Positions 1-11,513 are shown, counted from the first letter of the stretch. The stretch: DNA of 64,000 nucleotides from Brassica napus (GCF_020379485.1 NC_063448.1:11307726-11371725), one strand, 5' to 3'. A program made the numbers and translations. The notes: generated from the letters alone by a model not told the origin.

Positions 1-1463
1 TTTTCCGTTGAAAACCTTCTCGTTTCGAGCTTTCCAAATGAACCACACAATCCATGGAAAGCGGGCCAAGACATTTGCAGGAGCTCCTGCGTTTTTTGCT
101 CGGAGAAGTAAATAATCAAAGTTTTCCACCAGAGAGACGCTGGGGAAACACCCCGGAAGTGTCGGTATGTCGGAAAGCGCCCAAGTCTGTATAGCAGGTG
201 GGCACAAGAACAAGCAATGGTTGATTGTCTCCTCCTCGTTTCCACAACGAGGACAAGTCCGGTCCGTTCCACAATGTCTGTCTGCGAGTCGACTACACGT
301 TGCAATACAGTCCGATAGGGCTTGCCACATGAAATGTTTGATTTTGCGAGTTGTCTTCAGCTTCCATATCATATCCTTTAAGAGATTTATACTTGGCTCC
401 AAAACGTATTGATCCCTCTTTTCTTCCTTCAGTTTTGTGGCAAGCTCGTATCCGGACTTTACGGTATATAATACAGACTTCGTATGAATCCAACAGTAGT
501 CATCTTCTTTGCCAACAGAGCTGGGACGTATGCTCCGAATCAACGGGATATCTCCTGGATCAATTAGAGATTCGAGAATATCAGTGCTCCATTGTTTAGA
601 GTTCTCGTCAATGAGATGGCTCACAAGGAGATCTTGGTCTCGGTAGATTCCATTATCTGACGCCGGCCTAGCCGGGATTACATGGATCCATGGGTCCAAC
701 CAGACGCGCGTGCTGCATCCCGATCCTATTGTCTTCCTTAGACCGTCTCGTAAGAGATCTTGAGCAGCTAAGATACTTCTCCACCCGTAAGACGGGGAAT
801 TTGACGATTTGACATCCATAGGGCTCGTATGTCGAAAGTATCTTCCTTTTAAGACGCGAGCCAGAAGGGATGTGGGGTGATGCAAAAGTCGCCAAAGTTG
901 TTTAGCTAATATGGCCAAATTGAAATCATGCAGATCTCTAAAACCTAGTCACCCTTTATCAAAAGGTACGCATATTTTCTCCCAAGCTATCCAGTGTAGT
1001 CCTCGATGATTTGCTTTAGTGCTCCACCCAAATTTAGCTATTGCTCCCTGGAGCTTATTAATGATTTCTTTGGGGAGAAGAAATCATGACATAACATAAG
1101 CAGGGAGAGCTTGAGCTACTGACTTTAGAAGAACTTCTTTTCCCCCTTTAGATAACAGTCTTGCCGACCAGAAATTGATACGGTCATTTAGACGATCTCT
1201 GATAAAAGCAAAAACCTGGCGTTTAGATCCACAAATCTTCTCAGGGAGACCGAGATACATCCCATACCTCCTTCTTTTTGGATCCCAAGAGTTTGTTTGA
1301 GTACACTTTTAATATCCTGGCCAACTTTGCTACCACACGAAATAGATGATTTATTAGGGTTTAGCTGCTGTCCCGAAGCCCTCCCATATAATTTTATGAT
1401 ACGCATTATCTGAGCACATTGCTGGATATCAGTTTTACAGAAGAATAAACTGTCGTCTGCAAA
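1..1463 (-). mobile_element. LINE (non-LTR retrotransposon) fragment: end of reverse transcriptase plus zf-RVT region, decayed
   Basis: Reading the minus strand from 1463 downward gives the catalytic FADDS motif of a LINE reverse transcriptase at about 1451-1462, then the LNPNKSS and LGIQKEGG blocks, the YLGLP(E) block near 1250, a thumb-like region, and a C-terminal zf-RVT-like part with CPRCGNEEET near 260 and a WFIWKAREKVFNG-type end at the window edge. The frame shifts near 1265, and there are in-frame stops near 1090 and 950, so it is not functional. The element is 5'-truncated just upstream of FADD, next to an A/T run at 1464-1480, and its 3' end lies left of the window. No endonuclease domain is present in the window. 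Confidence 0.9.
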
Positions 1464-1773
1464 AAAAAATAAAAAAAAAAGAAAGACAAGACATATATAA
1501 AAGAGAGAGAGTAGAAAGGGTTTGCCTACAAGAGCTTTTTACTCGCATTTTAGAAACTAAACTAAGCGGATGTCAATTATCAGTAGGCCCAATCAATTAT
1601 GAATAATTAAAATACAATAAGTAATTAAAATGCTATTATTTTTATACTTTTAGAAATTCATCAAGTTTCTACCCAGTAATGTTGCTCTAAGAAACTTTAG
1701 AACATCATCAACAATAAGTTTTCATGGTGAGTTTCTAGCTATTATTTTGTTTATATGTTAAAGCAACTAATAA
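1464..1773. other. AT-rich spacer, no gene seen
   Basis: AT-rich sequence between the LINE fragment and a MITE. I see no coding sequence or structured RNA. Confidence 0.5.
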
Positions 1774-1958
1774 GACCATGATCAATGGAGTCTTTTAGGA
1801 TGAAGTTTTTAGTGTAATATAAGATATTCTTTTAGCTTTTAACTAAGAAAAACTAAGAAACGTCTCGTAAATAAGAGATATAAAAAACATCTCTTAGCCG
1901 AAAAGTGTTAAATCATGCTCTAAAAACCCTAAATAGATATCTCCCCTTAATCATGATC
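1774..1958. mobile_element. Tourist-like (PIF/Harbinger) MITE with TAA target duplication
   Basis: The left end GACCATGATCAATGG and the reverse complement of the right end, GATCATGATTAAGG, form imperfect terminal inverted repeats. The element is flanked on both sides by TAA (1771-1773 and 1959-1961), the three-base duplication typical of PIF/Harbinger elements. A second end-like motif, ATCATGCTC followed by TAA, lies inside at about 1911-1923, so the true right end could be there or one MITE may be nested in another. The same family occurs at 47440-47549. Confidence 0.7.
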
Positions 1959-2193
1959 TAAGTCGTAAAAAGTAACTTGCTTTGATAGTCTTTCACTGAA
2001 GAACTATTCTTCATTTTCTATTTTTTCTTTCTCTCTCTCTTTTAATTATCTACGTGAACTCACACACTAATTTAAAATACACATTTTTAATCTCTACGCA
2101 TAAATCACATCATGATAAAAACTAATTCAAGGACCTCCGTTCTCCAAAGCAAGGATAAAATCCCATTGAACCATCTCCATATCTCTCCTTTGA

Positions 2194-2782
2194 TCTATAC
2201 TATTAAAGCAGGATCCTATTGTCATAATTACCTTAGGGACATGTTTCTTTCACTAACATTGCATGTTTCATTAAGGGCAATTAAATAATATTAATAACAA
2301 ATCTATATTGGGTCATTATTTTTGGATCCAGCCCAAATCATTTGGGCCTATTAAAAAATCAGATTCAATTCTCACCTTTTTTTTTCCTTTGGACCATTGA
2401 GTCCAAGTTCAAATAATTTTTTTTCAACTATTCTTAATTATTATTTTTCTTTTCTTAATATAATTTAAGCATTCATAAAAATAATTGAATTTTTTTATTG
2501 AAAAGTATAAATCTTTATTAAAAGTATATAATTTTTTAATTAAAATATTAACCCCATAATAAAATTAATTTATCATAGTTATACCAACTTAATTCATTAA
2601 AAAAATAAAGTTTAATTTTTTTAACATAAATAGTTATTTAAAATGAAATACGATAAATAAAGATAAAATTTTTAAGTCTTTTATAAAATAAAATACAAAT
2701 GTATGAAAATGTAACATTTACTAAATATTTGTCAATTGAAAAAAAAAACAAAAATAAACCCGCGCTTTGAAAGCGCGGGTCA
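2194..2782 (+). mobile_element. Helitron copy 1 of a head-to-tail dimer (non-autonomous)
   Basis: It starts with TCTATACTATTAAAG right after an A, as Helitron 5' ends do, and ends in the GC-rich hairpin CCCGCGCTT-TGA-AAGCGCGGG (about 2759-2779). The terminal CTAG is missing: two bases after the hairpin (CA) the next copy begins. The interior is AT-rich and non-coding. It is about 99% identical by eye to the second copy. Confidence 0.85.
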
Positions 2783-3380
2783 TCTATACTATTAAAGCAG
2801 GATCCTATTGTCATAATTACCTTAGGGGCATGTTTCCTTCACTAACATTGCATGTTTTATTAAGGGCAATTAAGTAATATTAATAACAAATCTATATTGG
2901 GTCATTATTTTTGGATCCAGCCCAAATCATTTGGGCCTATTAAAAAATCAGATTCAATTCTCACCTTTTTTTTTCCTTTGGACCATTGAGTCCAAGTTCA
3001 AATAATTTTTTTTCAACTATTCTTAATTATTATTTTTTCTTTTCTTAATATAATTTAAGCATTCATAAAAATAATTGAATTTTTTTATTGAAAAGTATAA
3101 ATCTTTATTAAAAGTATATAATTTTTTAATTAAAATATTAACCCCATAATAAAATTAATTTATCAGAGTTATACCAACTTAATTCATTAAAAAAATAAAG
3201 TTTAATTTTTTTAACATAAATAGTTATTTAAAATGAAATACGATAAATAAAGATAAAATTTTTAAGTCTTTTATAAAATAAAATACAAATGTATGAAAAT
3301 GTAACATTTACTAAATATTTGTCAATTGAAAAAAAAAACAAAAATAAACCCGCGCTTTGAAAGCGCGGGTCAAAATCTAG
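2783..3380 (+). mobile_element. Helitron copy 2 of the dimer, complete 3' end
   Basis: It has the same TCTATACTATTAAAG start and the same hairpin (about 3348-3368), followed 11 nt later by the terminal CTAG (3377-3380) and then a T. An A at 2193 and a T at 3381 flank the dimer, matching the Helitron A^T target rule for the dimer as a whole. It has no coding capacity, so it is a non-autonomous rolling-circle element. Confidence 0.9.
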
Positions 3381-3500
3381 TATTTGATTAAAACTCTATT
3401 CTACTTCCTAAACCAGATTCCATCTTCATTATTGATCTAATCCGAAACGAGACTAAATTTTTTTATCTGAGATGTTATGGTACCAATTGAAAGTACCGAA

Positions 3501-3693
3501 GATGACATATTTGGTGATGTATCTTGAGAGACTCTTCAAAATAAATGGATCTGGAGATAATATAAACTCTTCAAAATAAATTGATTTTGAAACAAATTTC
3601 CACTAAAGTTCATAATTTATCCGATCACCTTGAGCTAAACTCTCTATGTTTCAGTTTTCTAATCTCTCAAGATACATCACCAAATACGTCATC
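3501..3693. mobile_element. Small inverted-repeat (MITE-like) element
   Basis: Arms of 31 bp (3501-3531 and 3663-3693) are inverted copies with one mismatch, beginning GATGACATATTTGGTGATG. The 131-bp centre is AT-rich and non-coding. No convincing target duplication is visible, so I cannot assign a superfamily. Confidence 0.55.
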
Positions 3694-4423
3694 ACCTAAC
3701 ACACAACGATAATACCAAACGCTTTGATCACACAAACACAAACAAAACTCACCACAAACTCCAAACAATAGCTCACTCCGCCACACAAACCGACAACAAC
3801 AACGCCACCACACCAAATCAACATCGGACTCCATTGGTAACTACGCCGCAACATGTGACACCAACCGACACCACAAACACAACGATTCCTCTCTCTATCT
3901 CTTTTATGAAATCTACATTCTTCATAACACATGTCTTCCTCAAATAAAAAAAAAAATCCATAATTTGCTATTAAATTTTCCAAATGCACGTAAAGCAAAT
4001 TTCTTTTCTTCTTTAATAGAAAACTTATCTTTTTAAAAAATATTTTTTGCTTAATGGAAAACATTGATTTGTCTTCAAATACATATTCTCTTTACTTTTC
4101 TTAACTCAACTAGTACTCCATGCATATCACAGTAGACAAACTCTAACATAACTAACCTTCATAACACACATGTACTGTTTCTTGTATCACTTCACAAACT
4201 AATACAAAACACCTATGTCTTCAATCTCTCCATTTTTTTTATTATGTACGTGAACCCATGACAACTATCTTGAAAACCGCATCTTTCATACTAATATCAT
4301 AACGTGTTTGGTAATGAGGAGAATAAAAGAGCTCCACTAAGTTGCCATTTACAAGATTAATTCTAAGTTCTAACAGATACGTCAACCTCTCAGTCAATAA
4401 ACTCCACAGCCTCTGCGCATTTC
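3694..4423. other. AT-rich spacer, no gene seen
   Basis: Reading frames here are low-complexity and match no family I recognise. I see no RNA gene. Confidence 0.45.
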
Positions 4424-5020
4424 TGTAACATCCTGATTTCTGGTATATATGAAAAAGTTTAAAAGAATTGATTTGGCTATCTAGCTATGTCATCAAAATG
4501 TGCTTACATTTTCCGGCACACATCCGTTTAAAACTCAAGAGTTAAGCGTGCTTGATCTGGAGTAGTAGAATGATGGGTGACTTATCGGGAAGTGATTCGC
4601 GATAGCGTGCAAGTGAGGTCAGAGCACGGGGAAAAGTTATGTGATATTTGCAGGGCCAATAAATAATGATTTCGAGCCTTCAGAAAATTTACGCACCGAC
4701 CGTTAGAACGGGATGAGACACATGTACCGAGAGAACGGACGTGGATGGCCCATTAGCCGTGGGTGGTCGGAGCATTACAGATCAATTAGTCACAACTTGT
4801 TATGTGGGAGAGTTGTTAAAGGGTGAGATCTTGGGTTCGAACAGATCAATTGGTGACAACTTGTCATGTGGGAAGGTTGTTAAAAAATGAGGTTTTGAAT
4901 TTGAGGAACGCCAAGCGAACCAATAACCTAATTATGGAGTCAGTGAGGATTCATAAGTGAAAGGTTGGGATCGGTGTCTTGCATGGTTGTGAGCCTAGAT
5001 CCGCGTGGCGGATTGTTACA
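4424..5020 (+). mobile_element. Cassandra-like TRIM LTR carrying a 5S rRNA-derived promoter region
   Basis: The segment at about 4540-4600 contains GTTAAGCGTGCTTG, GGAGTAGTA, ATGGGTGAC and CGGGAAGT, which are the internal control region blocks of plant 5S rRNA in the right order. The surroundings (TGTAACATCC start, GAGAGAACGGA and GGCCCATTAGCCG near the end) are what I recall from Cassandra LTRs, the known TRIM family with 5S promoters. The ends TGTAACA and TGTTACA are perfect inverted repeats. The flanks ATTTC (4419-4423) and GTTTC (5021-5025) match in four of five bases, suggesting a solo LTR. An alternative end is 4779 (GCATTACA). The 4780-4910 part is two diverged copies of a 64-bp repeat, absent from the Cassandra LTRs I recall. 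Confidence 0.7.
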
Positions 5021-5289
5021 GTTTCACTGAAAAATAGTACTGAGGAAACAAAACTGACTTCACACTTCCTGGTGTCTTCCATAAATGTTCGAGAACATTA
5101 CAGCGTTCTTAAGTTTGGTGTGTCGAATTTTATGAACGTCACCACAACGAAATCCGATTAATTGACATTATTAGAAAAATTAATTCTAATCAAGGTTTGT
5201 TTGCTAGCAAATATATGTAATATTATATCTCAAAGTTGTATAATCATGAAACCTCCGTAAGAAGCTCGATCCATACAAGCTCAAGCTTC

Positions 5290-6706
5290 TTACACCACAC
5301 CTGATGGAAGACGAAGAACAAGCTGTCCACCCATTAAACTGTTTCCAGAAAACAGACAGAAGTTCCAAGTCTTTAGGCATTCAAAGGTTTTCAACAATAG
5401 TGTCTATAATTAAGATCCTTCATTAATTTTGTTTTACCTCTGGACATAGTAATAACAGAAATCTGCAAGAATGAAGGTTTGGACGATTTCAGAGAGAAGG
5501 ACCATTATAGGCCATAATCCATATCCTAATGCAGTCAGTAACCGCCCTCCCGAATCCAACACCTACACGCACGCGTTTCATATAATCTTTCAGAAGCTGT
5601 AATGCGATAAAAATGATGATTAAAAGAGTTTATATTAAAATGTAACTCTCAAGAACCTGAAGGATCCAGTGTGCACAACTCAAGAACCTTGCGATTCCCA
5701 AAGCAAAAACGTAGTGTGCTGTAAATGGTTCCACAATCTGAGAATATATGTAAGAGGTTAACATTCGAAGAAGATTCAGAGGCAACGTGAGTTTTAGTTT
5801 TATTTAAAACAAAGCAGATTAATGATTAATTAAGACCTGAGTGTTCTGCATGACTCTTAACTGAGGAAGAACTGAAACAGCTTCAAGATAAACACAGAAC
5901 GCCCAGAAGAGCCTGTTTATGATGTGGTGACGTGTGGATGGATGAATGAGGAGTGATACAACAGCACATGGGACTACCTGATGCAAACAAACCAAATATT
6001 AAATTGGAGTCAAGATTCTTAATAATCAATATGGTTACTCCTATAATCAATGATTAAGCGAGTGTTTAATACCGGGATCCTAACAAAATAAACGACATGC
6101 ACGTAGAGTCAGAACGAAGAGAGAGCCTTTAAGTATATGATTAGCCTCGACCTTGCCTTAAATCTAAGATAACTACTCAAAGAGTTTGGCAACTTACAAC
6201 GTAGTAGATGGGGAAGTTGTCTTTGTCTTCCATATAAGTGGGTCTAAGCTTGAGACGTATCATATAGATGACCCAAAGGGTCGTGACCAACGTAGCAGAG
6301 TCGAGTAACGTGTGAAGATCAAATTCCATTACAAAGCTACAATACAACCGCACGGCAAGAAACAGAGCCGTTAGCTCCTGCGTCTTGAGAGATATCCCTG
6401 TTTCATCATCGATCACATTCACATGGAGGATCAAAAGGATTATAACAGAACAAGAGCATCCCAAAAATGAAATGTAATATAACCAGCGCAAGTCTTCTCC
6501 TTGGTGAGCTTGTAGATGAGAAGGGAGATGCCGAGGGCATGGACAGCCTCGGAAGCAATGAAAAGGTTGTCGTGCTCATGGACAATGACCTTGAGGAAGA
6601 CGAGGACCGTCATTGCCGTAACCACAGCAAAAAACGCCTTTACCTTGGGAGGCTGCCGGCGAATCCACGACATCACGCACTGAATCGGACTCTTCTCCGC
6701 CTTCAT
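5290..6706 (-). CDS. ER lumen protein-retaining receptor (ERD2) family protein
   Basis: Six exons (6706-6484, 6397-6198, 5977-5837, 5737-5657, 5562-5438, 5338-5290) joined at GT-AG sites give 272 residues. The product has seven predicted membrane segments. ERD2 landmarks are HDNLF-like HEHDNLF (residues about 40-46), GISLKTQELTALFL, VRLYCSF, DKDNFPIYYVV, HPSTRHH, EAVSVLPQLRV, the IVEPFTAHYVFALG block and an LVLRLPSGVV C-terminus. The family retrieves K/HDEL proteins from Golgi to ER. This member belongs to the longer plant ERD2-like group (At1g19970/At4g38790 type) with an N-terminal extension (SWIRRQPPKVKAF), and that group's ligand binding is less certain. I chose the ATG at 6706 by comparison with the family. 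An in-frame ATG 8 codons upstream (6730) is possible. No lesions seen. Confidence 0.93.
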
Positions 6707-6730
6707 CGTTCTGATTCCCTCCACAGACAC

Positions 6731-7315
6731 ACAAACTCTCTCTCTCTCTGATTAACGATATGCCAGCCACAAAATTATCAACTTCGTTTTCAATGGGAAA
6801 CGAATCTGCATGTCTTAACGCAAGACACTTCTTTTGCGAAGAGGACACGTGGGGGAAGCTAGAGTTGCTGTTAGGTCAGAGAGGCTGATAGTTTCTGTTT
6901 TTTTTTTCTAACGACTTGACTTGCAGCTACGTCTCTCTTTTCCGGATTAGAAGAACTATTGGTTTACTTCGGCAAAACTCAATTTTACCGGGTTCTTCTT
7001 TAAACCGGCTAATTGCGGTTCGATTCAACTAATTAATGTTTTCCTTTTTGGTTTAGAAGATTAAAATGACGCCGCGAGCTCCCTTTGTTTCGGATTAGAC
7101 TATTGGTTTACTTCGGAAAAAACGCGGGTTCTTTTTTGAACCGAGTAATTTCGGTTCGATTCAACTAATTAATGATTTTCCTTTTTGGTTTAGAAGATTA
7201 AAACGACGCCGTTTCGGGTTAGGGCATAACTGACCAAGGGGGAGACACCGGAAACACACAACAGCGGTTTCATTCTCAAATCTGCCCCCAAGCTTGTTGG
7301 TAGAAGGAGAAGAAG
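6731..7315. promoter_or_regulatory. Divergent promoter region between the ERD2-like gene and the 7.3-kb gene
   Basis: About 585 bp separates the two divergent start codons. It holds a duplicated block: TTGGTTTACTTCGG...GAACCG...TTCGGTTCGATTCAACTAATTAATG occurs at about 6960-7060 and again at about 7090-7195, each followed by GGTTTAGAAGATTAAAA and a GACGCCG motif. No TATA box is obvious. Confidence 0.5.
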
Positions 7316-8688
7316 ATGACATCGGATGATGCTAAAGCTGTGAAGAAAGAGGAGGATGAGGACGACAACAAGAGCTTGGGTTCCTTGGCTAGGAAGAAGC
7401 CCTCAAACGCCAACAATGCAGGTTCGTCAGCTTCGAGGAAATTGAAGAAGGACGAGGATGATGATAACAAACCCATTAAGTCGTCTTTATCTGGGTCTCG
7501 TCCAAAGCCGGTTAAGAAGAAGGAGATTGATCAAGAAGACGACGACGATGAGAAGCCTCTTTCCAAGAGGAATTCCTCTGTTGTTGGCGTCTCAAAGGTT
7601 CCTTCTTTTCTCTTCTCTTTCGCTGTCTGATTATAATTTCTTAGAGATGAGATTTGATGAAGGATTGTGTTGGTGTCTTTAGGAGAAAGAGTTGAAGAAA
7701 AAGAAGATGGAGAAAGAGAAAGAGAAAGAAGAAGAAGAGGCAAAGAAGAAGAATACGGTGAAAGAAGAAGGAGAAGTGAAGAAGAAGAAGGAGAAGAAAG
7801 TGTATGATTTGCCTGGTCAGAAGAGAGACCAACCTGAGGAGGTGTCTTTTGGACTCCTCCTTTTATTCTGATTTGTGAGATTTGTGGCTAATTCGTTTTA
7901 ATTTAAAGAACTTGCATTGTTGATTTTTTTTTTGTAATTTCTGCAGAGAGATCCACTTAGGATTTTCTACGAGTCACTTCACAAGCAAGTTCCCACTAGC
8001 GAAATGGCTAAGATTTGGTGAGGCCTTTCTATTCATTCCTTTGTGTGCCTATATTGTTCTGCAACCTCGTTATAGTTTTGATAAGATGAGCAATTTCAAC
8101 TGTATATTGTTTTGGTGTGACTCTGATTATTATTATGTTTGAGTTGAAGACTTGTAGTATTCTGTTTTCGTTTGTTTCTTGTGTGTGGTGGCACTGGTAT
8201 TAACAGACTAACACTCTTCATATGAAAAGGCGAGTCCTTTCAACAAACCAAGAACAACACAAAGCATTATTATTACATCTCTGATTGGTTGTGGTGTGGG
8301 TTCTGTTCATATTTTGCTTGAGATTGCTCTGCTTATTTGAAGACCCTTTTTTTCTTATCTCAGGTTGATGGAGTCAGGGTTGCTTCCAGCTGCAGAGGCA
8401 AAGAAAGTTCTTGAGAAGAAATTGCAAAAGACTGGAAAGTTCAGTTCTCCAACAAAATCTGCAGCTTCCACCCCAAGAACGGCTTCTTCTACCCCAAGAA
8501 GTACCAGCTCCAAATCTGTAGTGACCGAGAAGAAGGAAGTTAAAAAACCAGCATCTGAAGCTTTGTCAGGCAGAAAGAAAGGAAATGATTCGAAGAAGCG
8601 GAAGAAGGATTCTGATTCTGATTCTGATGATGATGATGATGATTTCGTGGCTAGCAGAGTCTCTAATAAGAAGGCAAGAGCCAAGTAG
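7316..8688 (+). CDS. Conserved Lys/Glu/Asp-rich plant protein (At1g19980-like)
   Basis: Four exons (7316-7597, 7683-7841, 7947-8017, 8364-8688) give 278 residues. The N-terminal 140 residues are low-complexity, alternating Lys and Asp/Glu runs, likely coiled coil. A conserved core follows (RDPLRIFYESLHKQV, then SEMAKIWLMESGLLP with EAKKVLEKKLQK). The C-terminus has an S/T-P-R repeat (STPRTASSTPRS), a basic stretch like a nuclear signal (KKGNDSKKRKK), a (DS)n(D)n acidic run, and KKARAK at the end. Its place beside the ERD2-like gene matches At1g19970-At1g19980, as I recall. The At1g19980 label cytomatrix-related reflects only the coiled-coil composition; function is unknown. The gene looks intact. 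Confidence 0.88.
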
Positions 8689-9409
8689 TTGGAAATTTAA
8701 AACACTCAGAAATCTCAGTTGTGTGATTTGAAACAATCTAATTGTGTGTTTCAGGACTTAATTTGTTGAACCCCTCGAAATTGAATTCTGTATAAGAGTA
8801 ATGGCAGAGTTTTGTTTCTAGTCTATTTAACTGGCTCATTCTTCAGGTGTTCTCTTTCACCATTGGTAACTCTAGTTATTTTATCAAAACCTTAATGTGT
8901 GTGTTCCTTTGTACACTTTTCTAAACTCTTATTATAAGAGTTGTTGATGATGAACCTTTTATTAAAAATGATTTAACTTGAAGTTGGTTGGATTGTGAAA
9001 CTTTTGAATATGTGATAAATCTTTTTGCCAACGATGGTTTGTAATGGTATAGGTATATATTGACTCTACAAAGAGAAGACAACACGTAAGCATTGAAATC
9101 AGAATTCACATGTAAGTTTGTTTGTTTTGTTGATTAGGTGTTTGGAGAGCTCTTCATACCTACCAGCTTTATAATCTTTCAATACCTTGATAAACCACTT
9201 AATATGTTTGCACGTTCATCATGAAATAGTCAATGGTTTGAAATTTCCCTGAACACCTTTAGTATCTAATCAAATAAAAAAAGTTTTGTTCATTAAAACA
9301 CAGATCAGATTCAACACTGAATCCCTCTACTATAAGTCTATACCAAATCTATTTACTACTTTTCTTCTTCTTTCACAACACTTTCAGAATCGTTCAAGAA
9401 ATAGAACCA
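8689..9409. other. 3' flank and spacer, no gene seen
   Basis: 3' untranslated region of the preceding gene followed by AT-rich sequence. I see no further gene here. Confidence 0.5.
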
Positions 9410-9410
9410 G

Positions 9411-9500
9411 AAGTAATGGGCCAGGAATGTAGATAACAAAACGAGCCCATTACTTCGAAACGTTGTCGTATCATATGCATATAAATATATAAACCCTAGG
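9411..9500 (+). promoter_or_regulatory. Site II / telo-box promoter module with no ORF downstream
   Basis: TGGGCC (9417-9422) and its reverse-orientation partner AGCCCA (9444-9449) are site II elements. They sit in a perfect 11-bp inverted repeat, AAGTAATGGGC (9411-9421) and GCCCATTACTT (9445-9455). TATAAATATATA lies at about 9480-9490, followed by the telo-box AAACCCTA (9491-9498). In plants this combination marks genes for ribosomal proteins, translation factors and snoRNA clusters. No protein gene follows within 2 kb, so the transcript may be non-coding. Confidence 0.55.
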
Positions 9501-11430
9501 CTGTTTTGTTGCTTCATCATCCTTTAAAAGGCCACCTAGTCTTCATTAACAATATCGCCGGTCTGAAACTTGTTCCTCTCGTCTCTCTTTTTTTTTTTTT
9601 TTCCTCATAGCTTGATTTTGTTTTATTATTATGTTGCAAAGGAAAATTGATTAGATTTTTTTTTGCTGGAATGTGAAGCATAGTAGAATATTCAGGTGAT
9701 GAGATTTGATCTAAAATTCTCACGACGGTCGTCTGAGACTATGTGTCGATTGATGTACCGATCGCTCTTCTCTGATGAATATACTTTCTTCATTATCAAA
9801 TATACTTTTTAGTTTTAATAACCATAAATTTGTTGATTCATATTTATCTTCAGACAAAAGAGGTTCTTGTCCCTTTCGTTTCTGTTTATCTTTGATTGTC
9901 ATCTTCAGATACATACCAAAAGAGTTTCAGTGGTGATCTCGTATAATTGAAGGAACTTTTGTAGATGTCAATAATAATTGGTAAAAAAAATTCATTGACT
10001 ACGTTTACGTTTTCTATTCTCTTAAATTAATGGTGTTATGGGATTGTCATGCGAAACGTTGTATCGCCCATCGTTGAATTCGAACGTGACAATGCAAACT
10101 ATCATATCGGATGAAAATAGTCCGAATCTCACTGAATTGTTATTTCTTTAAAACCTTCTGACCTCTGCAGTAGGATCATATTCTTCAGCTGCTTTATCTA
10201 GGCGCGAGTAGTAGTGAAGAAGGCAGTAAAAGCTGTACAGTGTAATGATTTTGATATTATTAATTATTTTTAATTAAAGGAAGGGCAATTGGTGAAGAAG
10301 GCTTACGGAAACTAAGCAACTGTTTGGGATTGGGATAAAAAAGATTCAAAAGGGTGATGAAGCTTTGTTTGAATTCATTACAGATAGACTTTTACGTCAT
10401 TGAAATCAATAGCTGTTTTGTGTTTTATGTTGTTTCATTCAACCCCACATCTTATTCTGTAGTCCCTTGTTGGTTCATTGTGAGCAGATCTAATAGTTTA
10501 ACAACATAAATTACTCTCGACGCTACCACGGCTTTGATACTCTTCTTCAAACCCCATCTATCAAAACACACAAAAAAAGCGTTTACAAAAAAAAAGCTGT
10601 CTTCTACAGGACTATGACTGAAACCAAAAAATAGAAAATGTATATTCTGACCTGAATGGCGCAATATGCACCTGAGCTATGGGAGTTGTTGAAGAAAGAC
10701 AACACATTTGTTTACATGTGGACCTAATAGGTATGGAGAATAGGTATTGATGACATTATGATCTCATTAGCTTCTAATGACGGTAAAAAGAGAGAGCTAG
10801 ACTCTAAATCTTGAAACCTCCATGCATTGCCTTTGTGAATGGTCGTTTTGTGTGATGGGTTTAGGTATTGATTGGTTTGATTATAAGAAGCGATTGAAGA
10901 AGGCATAGCAATGGAACGTTTATGTCTACTGATTAAAATCCGGTGGTCATGTATAGCGGGTGTAACCTTGGCATCCAAGTTTCTGTAATCTGAATAGAAG
11001 TTATGTTTTAGATAATATTATACGAGAGTTTAAAAAAATAGGGATATAACTAAAAATGTGCTCTAATCTTTTACCATTCCATGTTTTGCTCTAATTCAAA
11101 TGGTACATTGATAGAGAGTTTTTCTCAGTTGACAGCAATCTGTATATTATGGTAGTCTTGGCAGATACAATTTTCTGACTGTGCGATGAAACTTGTTTTT
11201 TTTTGGTCAACCGATTATGAGATGAGACTAATATCCTATCCACACATCCTTTTCAAGCAAACCTTTTTTACCATTTGAATTGCCCACAAAATTCACAGGA
11301 GTATTTGGTAGTGGGAAGGGGTTTAGTTTTTGTGTCCCATTGGAGAGAGATTAGAAAATATTCAGTTGAAAAAAAAAGAATTGCCCACAAAATTTAGCAA
11401 GTTTAAGAGGAATAAGATTGAATAAAATTT
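9501..11430. other. Non-coding region downstream of the site II/telo-box module
   Basis: No coding gene is recognisable. RTGATGA-like and CTGA-like motifs occur (for example GTGATGA near 9697 with CTGA near 9732, and GGATGAA near 10110 with ACTGA near 10132). They could be box C/D snoRNAs, but I cannot show paired terminal stems or guides. Confidence 0.3.
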
Positions 11431-11513
11431 GTCAGAAGTGGGATTTGAACCCACGCCCTCTTTCGAAGACCAGAACTTGAGTCTGGCGCCTTAGACCACT
11501 CGGCCATCCTGAC
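11431..11513 (-). tRNA. tRNA-Leu (anticodon CAA)
   Basis: The minus strand folds as a class II tRNA: acceptor strand GTCAGGA pairs with TTCTGAC; D-arm with GAGTGGTCTAAGGCG; anticodon stem CCAGA/TCTGG around loop CTCAAGT (anticodon CAA); a long variable arm (CTTCGAAAGAG); and a T-arm with GGTTCAAATCC. The A box (TGGCCGAGTGG) and B box (GGTTCAAATCC) of the pol III promoter are intact. There is no intron. A TTTT terminator lies just downstream (complement of 11424-11427). Confidence 0.97.

Noticed and set aside
3696..4064. 122-residue open frame on the minus strand
   Set aside because: Low-complexity, Lys-, Phe- and Cys-rich product from AT-rich DNA with no family resemblance and no neighbouring exon.
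4540..4600. Functional 5S rRNA gene
   Set aside because: Only the internal promoter-like part matches. The 5' and 3' thirds of 5S rRNA are absent, and the context is a Cassandra-type LTR.
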